From Galaxea fascicularis (lineage: Eukaryota > Cnidaria > Anthozoa > Scleractinia > Euphylliidae), in assembly GCA_948470475.1 (NCBI GenBank), contig OX419342.1, positions 1,651,201 through 1,715,200 on the forward strand: a DNA stretch of 64,000 nucleotides, given 5' to 3'. Shown one piece after another: positions 10,522 through 23,000 of this stretch; the first letter of the stretch is position 1; the number at the start of each line of letters is the position of its first letter. Under the pieces are notes generated by a model, which was not told where the DNA came from, ran no database searches, and saw only the letters and a list, made by a program, of their open reading frames with translations. A program made the translations under genes and the position numbers.

Positions 10522-13500
10522 ATGAGGTTGTTGAGAAGATCTCTAGCCTATGTAACGGTTGGGGCGGGGTTAGCTGGTCTAACAAGTGTTGTTGCGTACG
10601 GACCAGACGAGGTCAAACGCCAGGTAACTTCCAGTGGGCTGGTGAGAGTTGGAAGAGCTGCTCGTGCGGTAAGCCGTTAAATTTATAACCAGTTAGTGTG
10701 ACGGTTTTAAAAACATTCATATGTAAAAAAAAATGAACCAGAATATGTTTTGCCAAGTGCACGGCCTACTTCTCGAAGCAAAATATTTTCTAATTCAAGC
10801 ACAGTGACTGATATATCAGGGATCCGGCAGAACGCAATGATACAGTTTGAGAAAATCGTAATAAGTAGAACACTGCAGGTCGCCTTGATTTGAGATGAAC
10901 ATTGAAAGGTCAGATCAGCTAGCTAGTGCAATGGAATGAGTTACACAGTCAAACATGTGCAGCAGTCTTTAATGGCATGAGTAGACTCGTGGCATTTAGG
11001 ACTCACTAACAGTCTTAGACTCAAATGTCAGCTAAAAAGTGTTGTGAATTTTCATTCCATCAAAGGTCATCTTTATCAGCTATGATTACAAAAAATCCCT
11101 CTGGGGAGTTGAACAGAGTTCAGCTGAATATTCACAGATTAAATCTCAGGTGAGTTCACTACTTGCTGATCAGTACTCAATGAATGAAGAGGAGGTGATG
11201 AACCAACCAGCTGGGGGACAGGTGGAAGTAGGAACTTAATCTCTATTGTGAGGCTCCAGGTTTGCACCCCACCCCCCACACCCCCCCTTCCCCTCACCCC
11301 TCCAGAAATTCCAGTTAAGCTCCATACTTTTGTTTTAAAACTTTTGCTTTAACCACCCCGGCCAGCTCCCCCTTGGAATTTCCATTGACCTTCCATTGAC
11401 ATGGGAAGGTTATGGATATTTTCTGGCATTGCACATTTGTGGAAATTTGTGTGGGACTATCTCTTGCAAAATGGTGCAATAGGTACGTGTATCAGTCTTG
11501 GACATCAGAAGGGAATAAAACTGGTCTACCCAAGCCTGGAGACCTCAGATATTAGAGATTGAATCCATTTATTAAGTGTAAATTATCTCCCATTTTCTTC
11601 CTGGTATGGGCAAGTTGGTCCTTGTATCATTGTCTTTAAGTCTCTGTAATGGCTTTTCTGGCCTCAGTTTGTCTGGTGGCCAAGCTGTGTGCATATTTTT
11701 ATTTCATTGGAAATAACATCCAACATTCTTAACCATTTCATGGTAACTGGTAAGGTAGCTTATTGTTAATAGGGAACAGCACTTGGAACATTCCTTGTAA
11801 TTTGTCTGAAGTATTTAATAAGCAATATGTTGTCTCAGTAACAGTTAACAAAATCAGCACTTCAGTGTTGTTCTTTTATTTTAAGACTATTGCACAGATT
11901 ACAGAAGCCTTTTTTCCTCAAATTTTCATTCATAACAGGTTCATCTGAGATCTGCTTTGCATTTGCGTGAAGTATGTTGTGTGAATGGAGGAGCATATAT
12001 CAAAGTGGGACAATATATAGGATCTCTAGACTACCTTTTACCCCCAGAATATGTACAGACAATGAAGGTACTTCATGATGATGCACCAAAGAGCCCCCTT
12101 TGTGATATCAAAAATGTGCTTGAGGAAGAACTTAACTGCAAATTAGAGAAGGTGTTTTTGAATTTCGAGGACATGCCCATTGGGGCTGCATCTCTGGCTC
12201 AAGTCCACAAGGCAACATTGCATGATGGGCGAGTTGTAGCAGTGAAAGTGCAGCATCGGGATGTGCAAAAGCATGCAGCTGTTGACATGAAAACTCTTGA
12301 GGTGAGTATACTGTGAGAGGTTTGTTTCAAACATCTGCTGGTTGGTTTATATTTCCAATTTGCAGGGTTGCCACCAGAATTTTAATTAGATGGATGAATT
12401 GATTGAAGTGCATGGCTACAGATCATCAAAAGTCTTTAAATTTACAACCCCAAACCTGTGATTTCCTGCATTAAAGTAGCCGGCACAAAGTGGTGTGCCA
12501 GGCAGGTGGAAATCTGCTGGTTACCAGCTTCTAATGACAACCATGGATTTCTGTCACTTGTTTTAAAAGTAGATTAGGTACCTAGTAATGCAAAGAGATG
12601 ATAAAAACATGCAAAATGTAAAAGTTAGAGGGAAGGTTTTATGCTAAACGAAGGTGAAAACATTAGTAAAGTCAATAAAATTCAGCGTTAGATGTTTGTG
12701 CTACTAAGTGTTACAATATATTGCAGTTTCCCAAAATTCATTATATCTTTTGTTATTTAGCTGGGGTTGTTGTTTTTTTCAACCATGTTTTACTGGATTC
12801 TCGCAGATTTTATATGAAGTGGTGTCGTGGTTGTTTCCTGAATTCAAGTTCCAGTGGCTTGTTGACGAGTCTAAGAAGCATCTACCACTTGAACTGGATT
12901 TTGAACATGAAGGAAGGAATGCAGAGAAGATCATGCACTTTTGCAAGAAATTTCCATTTGTGAAGGTGGTAACCATATCACATTGTTTTGAGCTTTCCTT
13001 GCATTGAATTCTTGTCACTGGAGACAAAACTTCTATGATTTTTGCCAAATAATTATTACTCTATATTTTCTCTCAAGATTCCTGCAATCTACTGGAAGTA
13101 TTCAACCAAACGTGTTCTAACAATGGAATTCTGTGATGGGGGAAAAGTGGATGACCTGCAGTATATGCAAAATCATAAGATATCTTCAGATGAGGTGAGT
13201 TTGTAAAACTGCCATGTCTGTTTGTAATATTCCCTCTGTTACTTCCATAATGGATTGATTGGACTAAATTTAAAAATCCCTTATGTTGTTGGCATAACAG
13301 TGGTGTGCTGTTAGATCTTCTGGTAATGGTGAAAGGGTGTATATGTTGTAGTTAAAAATTAAATTCAGGTAACAATTTTTTAACTTACATTGAAAATCAA
13401 TTTCCTTTGTCTCCTAACCCTAATTTTGAATAATTAGGCCTAGGAGACAAAGGGATTTGAGAATCGACCTAGGTTAAAAATTTTTATATGAATTTAATTT

Positions 13501-16274
13501 TTAACTGCAACAGATAAGTGCACAAAGCATGTTCTTCATAGAGCATCAGAAGCATTAGAAGAACTATCCTTCAGTTCATCCATGTTGTTGGTTAGGGTTT
13601 AGTGGAAATCAACCATTTTTTACCAGAAATTATCTTTTTCTATGAAAACACCAGGCCTACAGTACACGATTAATAACTTATTATTGACTTGTCTGATCTT
13701 GACCTGGTTTTAATCAAAATGCTATGTTCAACCTGACATCTGAATCCAGAGGTATATTTTATTTTCCCTCCTGGATGGAGTACAACCCCTTGGCTAAGTG
13801 AGTAGGTTTTCCTAGCAATTCTCTGTTGCTGTACCAATAATTTCCTGGTGTTTCTCAACTTATTTTTTACCGGTAACTACATTCCAGGTTGCTCACAAGC
13901 TTGGCATTTTATACAGTGAGATGATATTTGTAAATGGCTATGTTCATTGTGATCCTCATCCAGGCAACATTCTGGTGCGACGCAGTCCTAAAACTGGAGT
14001 GGAGATTGTCTTTTTAGACCACGGCTTGTATCAGGTATGGATTTTTCAGATAAAATTGAAGGAGCCACTCAATAATTGCCCATCGAGAACTTGAATACAC
14101 CTAAATTTTAGCCAAACAGTGTGCACAGCTGGATTTTCATTCAAGAATCGCAATCTTTGCAAAAAGTCTAAGAAATCCATTTTGGGTGTACTTTTTTCTA
14201 CTTCATGCCTTAACACGCTTCGTATGATTTGTCTCATCTTTCAGTCTGACAAATCATTTTTATCCTTTTACCTATAGACATTATCGCATGATTTTCGGGT
14301 GCAGTACTGTAAGATGTGGCAGTCACTTATCAGATCTGACCTGGAGGGCATTAAGCAGAGCAGTGAGGCGCTTGGAGTGAAGGAGATGTATGGGCTGCTT
14401 GCCTGTATACTGACAGCCAGGTCATGGGACGTGGTCACTACGGGTATTGATCAGGGACCTATTACTGAGTATGAGGTATGTGCACAGGGGACTCGATTTC
14501 GGCCGCTCACTCTGTATTTGAACAGAAATACTTTCGTCTTCCAGGGGGCCGTTTCTCGAAAGTCCCGGTAACTTAACGGCCCACAAACCATATTTTGAAC
14601 TCAAAATCTCAATAACAGTAGGGTGTGTTCTGACCTCTGATGGAGTCCATTTTGTTTCTTTAGCTGATAGCTTTACTGATATAATTTTCAAAACCTTCTG
14701 GAATGGAAAACAAAACTGCTTAACGGGCCCGGTAATTACCGGGAGCTTTGAGAAACGGCCCCCAAGGCCGTAGCAAGCATAAGCAAAACGAAGCATTTGC
14801 CTCGTTTTCCACTTGAACGAGATCGATTTTCCTGAAGAGACACCTTGTGGAACTTTATGAAAATCGCCTCTCAGAGCGTCTAGATTTCAAACTTTTCGGG
14901 AGGGCGCAAAACCCCCCTCGCGGCTGTCGCCTTCAGCCATCGCAGATCGTGCCTCGTCTATGCCAAAAGTCTGGCTGCGATCCTGGTTTCGATCTAATTG
15001 AACCAGCTCCCCGTGGGTAAAGCCGGAACAAGTTGACTTTGAAAGTTGGGGCGCGATCTCCACCGATCTTGATTTTGTTTAGTAAGGCTGATAAATTCTC
15101 GACATTACACCTGCAAGAAGTACTAAACCGCCACTTATCCAGTTCCAGGCGTCCCACGGAAACCGTCAAGCCAACGAAAAATTTTGCGAGCGGGTGAAAA
15201 CGAGAGGCGCGTAAGAGGTTTTTCTACTTTCTTTTCCCTTCTAATCCCCTTTTTTTCGAGTTTGTGAGTTAAATAAATCACAAAGATTTAGACACCATTT
15301 ACTACCTTAATCTCAGTCCGCATAATTTGCTCCTAAAGCCTAATTCACACTTGAGACGTAAGCGACGCAATCGTAATCGTTAAGAGAGTTATGAGGAAGT
15401 GTGGATCAATACGACGTTTGACGTTGCTTACACCGGAGCTTACGATACGAGTTTTGATTCACACTGGGTTTTAATGCTCGTTAAGATTACGATTACGATT
15501 ACGACGCTAGTGTGAACCACGTTTAAAGATCAAGCTTACTTGTAGCCGAACGCGCTCGGGGGGTGGGTGCGGCTATAGATCGTTTTCACATGACGTCATG
15601 GCGGCCATGTTGGTGCACAAAAACAAAGGAATGGCGGCCATGTTGGTACACAAGGCGAACCCTCTGGGAATTGAACTATATTTTTATGCAAATACTTTCT
15701 TTTGTTTCATTGAACCAATATGGCCGCTGGTCACGTGACTGAAAACGATCTGGTAACCAAAGATCTAAAACTTTTTTCAGCAAATCTTAACATGATTTAA
15801 TAAACTCATAGACTCACGAAAAACTGATCATGTTCGAGCTCTTTTTAGAAAAAAGAACAAGTTAGGGCGTCATGTAACCACAAACTAACAGATGCTTCAT
15901 GTTTCTTCCTGCAGGCTGAGCTGATCCGGGTAAACGCTGCAACTTATGTAACACAAATAACTGAACTTCTAAACCGCGTACCAAGACAGCTACTGCTACT
16001 ACTGAAAACAAATGACTTGCTAAGGAGTATAGACCACAGACTCCAGACAAGCGCCACTTCCCGCTCTTTTGTCACGATGTCACGGTGTTGTATACGTGCT
16101 GTCACTGAACAAAAGTTAAAACAGTGCAGTGGCTGGAGGGACTGGGTCCGAATCCAGGCCGATTCAACCTTCAGTCACCTTCGAATCACACTGTATCAAG
16201 TGTATGCCTCTAGCGTAGTTACATTTCTGAGACGATTTTTCACAAGGATCGTGTATGCATTACCGTTTCTTTGA
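10522..16274 (+). CDS. ADCK1: ADCK1, aarF-domain (UbiB/COQ8-like) atypical kinase, eight exons
   Basis: A mitochondrial UbiB-family protein linked to lipid, coenzyme Q and mitochondrial morphology functions. Exons: 10522-10668, 11066-11149, 11939-12301, 12807-12965, 13078-13194, 13888-14034, 14278-14475, 15915-16274; all introns are phase 0 and the product is 524 residues (human is about 523-530). It has a hydrophobic N-terminus suited to a mitochondrial anchor. Family signatures in order: KVGQ in YIKVGQYIGSLDYLLP, alanine-rich loop GAASLAQVHKA (replacing a glycine loop), VAVKVQH with the lysine, ELDF.HEGRNAEK, MEF hinge, catalytic HCDPHPGN, and metal-binding LDHGLYQ. The C-terminal NRVPRQLLLLLKTNDLLR and SRCCIRA match ADCK1 rather than ADCK2 or COQ8. 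Introns 5 and 7 hold foldback elements. Confidence 0.97.
13348..13512. mobile_element. Foldback (MITE-like) element in ADCK1 intron 5
   Basis: Left arm GTTAAAAATTAAATTCA...CCTTTGTCTCCTAACCCTAAT pairs with right arm ATTAGGCCTAGGAGACAAAGG...GAATTTAATTTTTAAC. Arms are about 75 nt with a very short loop. Confidence 0.75.
14544..14763. mobile_element. Non-autonomous inverted-repeat element, family B, copy 1 (ADCK1 intron 7)
   Basis: Starts GGGGGCCGTTTCTCGAAAG and ends CTTTGAGAAACGGCCCCC. Internal sequence (CAAACCATATTTTGAACTC, GTCCATTTTGTTTCTTTAGC) is shared with the longer copy at 24671. This copy has lost most of its left arm. Confidence 0.85.
15336..15525. mobile_element. MITE-like element with ATTCACACT ends (ADCK1 intron 7)
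   Basis: Left end AATTCACACTTGAGACGTAAG pairs with the right end GACGCTAGTGTGAACC, and the interior carries CGTAATCG/CGATTACG repeats in opposite orientation. Confidence 0.65.
15578..15752. mobile_element. MITE-like element with AGATCGTTTTCA ends (ADCK1 intron 7)
   Basis: AGATCGTTTTCACATGACGTCA at the left pairs with GGTCACGTGACTGAAAACGATCT at the right. Subterminal ATGGCGGCCATGTTGGT occurs twice on the left and as CCAATATGGCCGC on the right. Confidence 0.7.
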
Positions 16275-16399
16275 CGTTTAGATAATGTCATTTTGTTCTG
16301 AATTTTTTTCTCTCGGTGTAGGTACTTAATTCTCTCAATGGAACAAATATTTATTTTTTAAGTAGTGTCAAATTATCGAGTTATGATGTTGGTTGTTGT

Positions 16400-16405
16400 A
16401 ATAAA
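16400..16405 (+). promoter_or_regulatory. Polyadenylation signal AATAAA, ADCK1
   Basis: Canonical hexamer about 126 nt after the ADCK1 stop. Confidence 0.6.
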
Positions 16406-17085
16406 GATCATTTTCTTTGGTATTTGGGCCTTAATCACACCCCTCGCAAGACCATCACGTTCTGTTGTTTGATGTTAACCAAATGGATGCTTCTTTACGT
16501 GTTGTATGATCTTGTGCATGTATGATAACTAACAAAATTCCTTGTTGCCGAGGGGGATTTTTTCAGTGGGGCACGTTTCTTTTTAGTCGTTAATGGTTTA
16601 AGCACCGTTCCTGGGAACCATTTTCCAGAATCTTCTCAAAAAAACACTTTGGCAAAATTAGCTCCAAGCCATGGTCGGATGAAGGTCATATTACAGTCCG
16701 AGGCCGGGGGCATTTATACCTAGCCATTTGATACGTCTATTTTTAGGCTGTTCATAAGATATTCTTAGTTTCAATCGTTAAAATCCCAACATTTCAAGGC
16801 AGAGAGGGGCGAAATTTAATGCGAACTGAATCAAGACGAAATAACCTATCGTACTATTGAAAGTTGGTGCTGTCACGAAGGTCACCCAGAGGTCACGCAA
16901 TCAGTTTCTTTCCACTGACCATAACTTGCGCCCGTGAGCAAAACTGATTGGAAGTTCCCCCGTGGAGAAACCAGTACTGCCCGAACTTTCTTTTCTCTTT
17001 ATTCCGTACAATGACGATTCAGTTCGATGACGAAGTAACGTGAGGCCCTGAACTTAAGCTCGGTCATGCAAATTCTACAGTCAAG
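16406..17085. other. Spacer between ADCK1 and AREL1 (AREL1 promoter region)
   Basis: Only about 680 nt separate the ADCK1 polyadenylation signal from the AREL1 start, with the two genes in tandem. I see no TATA box, repeat or further gene. Confidence 0.4.
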
Positions 17086-20000
17086 ATGTTCATGAAGATT
17101 GCGGTTTTCGTGCTCTGTTTGGCGTTTCTGTTTTATCGCATTCAAGTTTACCTCACCTTCAGGCAAGAAAAAGCTGAGTTACATTTGTTTTTGAGGGAAA
17201 ACGCTTTGCTGGACTATGAGGTCAAACTACATAAATTTGGTAAGTGTGTAAGTTAAGCTTAGTGTCGAATATGTAAGCTTGCTGTAAATTTATTATACTC
17301 TGATGGATTCGAGCTCTTCTTGGAGTGATTTTCTTGTGTTTTCATGATCGAATATCAGTGACATTTTATTGACAGCTGAATTTCACCTTGACTGAAGGAA
17401 ACAGATTTATCTCGTTATCACATTAGCTGTTTTTTTGGACTTCATAAGATTCGAGGGTCTGTAAACAATCACACTATGGAAATCCTTTTTAAAGGAATAT
17501 GCCCATATTACTTTCAGCTGTCAAACAGTAAGTCTTGTCACTGTTAAATTACATATTCAACCAATTTATTTGCATGTTTTGTCGTACACACTTAAAAAGT
17601 GTCTGCTAAGGTGATCTAACGTCACACCATTGCTATTTACCCCTGTCAAATTCCCCACTGAGCCCACAAATAACTGATTACTGTACCAATACATATAATT
17701 TCAGGAATCTCTCACCCTCACTTTTTGGGATTTCCCCTTGACAATGACTTGTTGAAAGTTTAAGAGCCTTTAAACGCAGGTTGGTGCCTTGTCTGGGTAA
17801 TCTGTGGGAGGGTCAAGCATTACTCTTGCTTACCACAAATTCCCCTGTTAGGATAGCAGTTTGTCTCAACAAATTTCACCAGTCGTGCAATCTTTTCCAT
17901 TGAGATGTTTCAGTCTGCCTTTTTTGCCAGCCTAAAGAGCCTTAGGGCTTGCAAAAGACATGGTGGTCTTGCCAGCTCTCAAGGTTTGAATATATTACTT
18001 GCAACCCCTTCCAGAGGCTTTTTGCATAGAGTGTCCAACCAGTGTGTATGTTAGGGCGTATTCAATTCACTTCTTCTCAAAGAGCCCTCATTTTTTAGTT
18101 GCATACTCTCGATAAGATTAACATTTACTAATTTGTTGACACTGCACTAAGACAAATTTAACATTTGTAACTGAGGTGATCTACTTTTGTCTTTCAGGTA
18201 TTCTTTCCAAGGCCAAGTTTGCAACTCTTGATACTCACAGGTTTTTAACCCGGCATGGATCAATTTGGGGATTTTTCACGTTCAGTTCGGAAAAAGAAAA
18301 ACTAGGGGTGGCTTCACTGAAAGCAAAACATGAGCTGCAGTTGTTATTGTGGTTACAGCAACTGTCTCTGGACGCTAAATACTACAAACAGCTATTATCA
18401 CAAGGAATAAACAGTGTAGAACATCTAACTGATAATCGGAATGCTCGTAAGCTGCATCAGATTTTCAAAGATGAAGATTTTGCAATGCTGTGTGAAGCAA
18501 TCACTGCAAAGGATGACCCCTCATTTGAGCAATCTCTTCCTGTGAAGAGTGCAGTACTGATCTTCTCTTTTTCTTGGTTGACCATAAAATTTATTGGTGA
18601 GTTAATGTATTCAAAAAATCTCTGTGAGTAACGTAACACTTAATTTTCACTTTAAGATAGGGCACTAAGTATGAGGACTGCAAACAGCCATGGCTGGTAC
18701 AAAACCTGAGTGAATGACAGTAATCATGATATTAATGAGCACTAGGCTAAACAAAGTTTATGTCTGTATGGCATCATAGTGCTTAGAGTTTCCTTTTCAT
18801 TCAGGCAAAAAAGTCCTTGAGATCTGTCATGTACTTTTGTTGTGGGGTCAGAAAGTTAAGAATAGCAGGTAACTGTTCTACAGGTGACAAAAATCACCTG
18901 TTGCCTAAACGAGAACCCTGTCTCCTGTCCCAGAAGTGTCTATTCTTTCCTCAAAAATGACTTTTTCTGGATTGTTTCTTCCCCCCTCCCCCTTACACTC
19001 CCCTGGAAATCCTAATTTCTACATCATTTAGTTGCATTGGCATTTGAAAATGTATCCAACTTTCCTATTAGAGGCAGGTAGGTATGCATCCAAAATTCTA
19101 TTTAACCTAATATTTATCTTTTTATCTTGAATTGCTTGGTTGCTTTGATTCCTGAACTACCTTTCTTCAGCAATCTAGCTATTTTTTATCATCAAAATTG
19201 TAAACTGGTGATATGGTCCTTTGTGGTTCATTTTTCATTGTGCAAGACTTAGGGTTACAAGATCTGTGTTTCAGCAGGCTTCAGTTTCCAGTTGTATTAA
19301 ATGTCATGAAAATGCATAATTCATTTTCAGATCTTTTTAATTTTTTAAGCTTTTTCCCCATTGGGAACTTTGGTCAAATGCACGTTCTCTGTTGCAGGTA
19401 AAATGATTTTCATGATAGTGACTTTGTCACTAAGCATTACCTGTCTCTGTGCTGGAATTTTTCGAATAAGAAGCAAGAGCCGAGAGACCCAGTCATCCTT
19501 CTTGCGGTACATGTTGGGTTTTACAATGGAGCCCAAGTTCACGTCAGTGGTGTGGGAGTGGACAGGTCCACACGTTGTCGGGGAATCAATGTCATTCTTT
19601 CTCAAGGTATTTTGTACCCAGGGTTATGGAGAGTTTTTTTGTTTTGCATCCCCCCCCCGACCTCCCCACACCTCTCCCGAAAATCCAATTTAGCTTCATT
19701 AACCCTCTGTAGGGAGGTATGGATATTTTCTAGGACTACAGGTTTAATGTTCTACTTAAAAAGGGACAGCAAACAGTAGACATCAAAGTTGTATAAGTTT
19801 TGGTTTAATCAGAGTGAGTGATTTTACTAATTAGTTTATATCTTTAAACCTCATGTCATCATAACATCACAAATATTTTACTTTACCTATATCATCTTAC
19901 TTTGTTTTTAAGTTTTACAGGATGAATTTCACCCCTTACTCAATATCGCCTGATGATTATGTCCTGATTGAAATCATCCGCAACAATACATTTGTGATGT

Positions 20001-23000
20001 GCTCGCATGAATATGGCGGCCATAAATGGGGCGAGGGAAATGTAATGAAAGTTTCATTCACTGTGAGAGAGGCTGGTCTTTACAAAATTTCAGTGCTTGC
20101 TCGAGGAATACCAATCAAGGGAAGCCCCTTTACTAAAATGTTTGTACCAGGTATGTGTTGAGTGTAATGGTAATGGTAATGGGATTTATATACCACATTT
20201 TCTATTTTATATGTATTCAAATGCGGTTTACATCATCCAACCCACCCAACCCATGAAATCACGAAATAGCTACATAGGAAGAGCAGTTTGAATATATCAA
20301 CATTTAGCTGGATGGAGGCAGGATGACTGAGTGGTTTAAGGCACTGGATTTCAATGTTGTGACTTGGGTTAAAAAAGCTGGAGTTGTTCTGGGTAAATGT
20401 GTGGTTCAACTCCTCGGTCATCCTTGTAAATAGCCAACTGGTCTGCCTCCCACCAGTTGGGATTCGTAACTCTGTTGTTTTCAATTGAATTATTTGTTTC
20501 ATTGGCCCTGAGAAGCCCCTCTAGGGGAGTGGTCAATTAAGTATTTATATTATATTTAAATATTTATAGCTGCTTGTACTTGTACTTTGTACCAGAACTT
20601 TTGCTTCATAGTCTGTTTCAGTTACAGCTTTTATCAAATCAAGTCAAATCGATTTATTTAAGCTTGGTAGCATGAGGAGTGGTTGCCCAATCTCTCGAGC
20701 CAGGGGGTCATGTAATAAACGTCCGAGCATTCCAGATCGAATTGGAATTTAGAAGTGTTAGTTTTTGGGTTTTTGAGGACAGGGGAAAACTGGAGTACTT
20801 GGAGAAAAATCTCTTGGAGTAGACAAGAGAACCAACAACAAAATCAACCCACATATGATGTTGAGTCCAGGAATCAAACCCAGGCCAAATCGGTGGAAGG
20901 CGAGTGCTCCAACCACTGTGCCATCCCTTCTCCCCATAAGCCTTATGTAACCTTATTTCAGCATGAACCAAGCGAAATCTGCCCACCGATACTTCAAAAT
21001 CCATGCCGTCTTGTTTGAGAATTCTCCCCTCTACAACACCGTAGGAACTTCAATGCCAACGAGCTGCTCAAAAGTCGATTATAGAAGCAGATTCCATTGT
21101 ACTTGAAAACGCCTTTAACATGGGTCTGTTCACTTGTTAAAACACAGGTCCTGTTGATCCATCTAAGTGCAGCATTCTAGAAGGTGGATCGTTGCTGGAA
21201 GTTCAACAAGGTATATACACACCCCTCACAGTACAGGCACGCGACAAGTTTGGAAATACCTGCCCACTCTCAGTCCAAGATGTTAATTCATACAGCGTTG
21301 AAGTAACTGAGGTGAAAAGAAGTTGATAAGTTTGCTACCATACATATGCACAAAAGTCATGTGCTTTTAATTTAATTTAAATCAATTTTAATTAATTGCT
21401 TTTCTTTGTTTATTCTTTTACCTTGTGTCCAATGAAATTTGTGTGGATGATTCTGCTTGTTAGAAGTTAACCTTAGGCCCCATTCAGACTAAGTTCCTGT
21501 TCCGCAGCCCCGTTCCCTGGCACTAAAAAGGACGCTGTCTAGACACCTCAGTGCCCTGGACCAAGGATGTTCGCGCTCGTGCAGAAGGCTTAGTGCCCAA
21601 TTTATCTTTTTAAGTACTCGGCAATACTGCCACCATTTTTGTGACTGCATTGTAGGGAAACACGAAAAAAAAAACGCGTCAGACAAGTTTCTGTACCCGG
21701 GAACGGTGCCCGAGTACTACCCTTGGAGGTAGTGCCCGTACCCGGGCACGGTGCTCAGATTTGTGCGCCGGCACCAACAAAAAGCTATGTTCAGACCAGT
21801 GCTTGTTCCAGAGAACCGGGCACAGGCACCTAGTCTGAACGGGGCCTAACTGTGCTGTTATTACCTTTTTTGATTTAATCAGATTGGAAGCAGTGAAAAG
21901 ACTGATCCTGAACTAGTGATTCTTCCAGATGGGGATGAAAAGAACAACATCCTTCATATCAAGCTGGACTCGGAGGGCTGTTTCAATGCTGTGGTCCGGT
22001 ATAATGGAGTGCCACTCAGTCAGGGACAGATGACTGTCATTTCTCTCAACTGTAAGTAGGTTTAAGTTACAATGAATTCTAGTTGATGAGTTCTATCACA
22101 CACTGCAACATTGGCAGCACAGCTCTTGAGGTCATTAGTCCTTTAATCTGAAGTTGTTTGGTCAGTTTGCAGTTAACACTGTATTTCTAAGCATTTTGTT
22201 GAGTCAGTGGTAAATCATTATCATCATCATCATCATCATTGTCATCACATTTAGTTTCTTAACAATATTGCTATCATAACACCTGAGAAAAATTTATTTA
22301 GTGGAGACTGGATGATTGAATATTCAGTTGTACATTATATCCCATTCCATAATTTACATACTTATGTCTTCATTTCTCCACCCAGTGAAATGAATATACA
22401 TGTAGTTTCTGTTATAATATTAATAATTCATTCAACACAGTCACCAACGAAATCTGTGCTTTTTGTCTTCTTGTTTGCCACTAAAGCCAAAGAAGCTGAA
22501 CATGTTAACAAGAATATAAAGAAGCAATGTTGGAATGTTTGGTATGAGGCATACCTTCCGACCAATGATGATTCATCTCCAACCACAAGCCCTACAGGGA
22601 GTGCTCTGACCACACCCGGCCCATCCCCCAGTGTTGCAATATCTGTTGCATTTAATGGCAGTAGTCTGAAAAAGTCTCGCAAAGTGTATTGCTACATTTC
22701 CAAAAAGGTATGTTCTTCATATTTGTGTTTCTCAACTAAAAACAGCGAAAAAATTTTGATTGCCAGAGAGTAAAATTGTTCGACTTTTTATCTTTCCTTG
22801 CCAGCAATTAACAATAAAAGAGTTCTACATGAAGATTATTCCTCACAGACTTTATGGATTTCGTGTCAGACCTACAACAAAGGTGAGCTAGTTAGCGTAC
22901 TTGAAAACAAAAACGATTTCCAGGTTCTTCCAACAGGAGTTACCGTGCAAGCAGTTGGTTTCTCCTGTATTTATGAATTCTTCTCGTGTTCTTCCAACAT

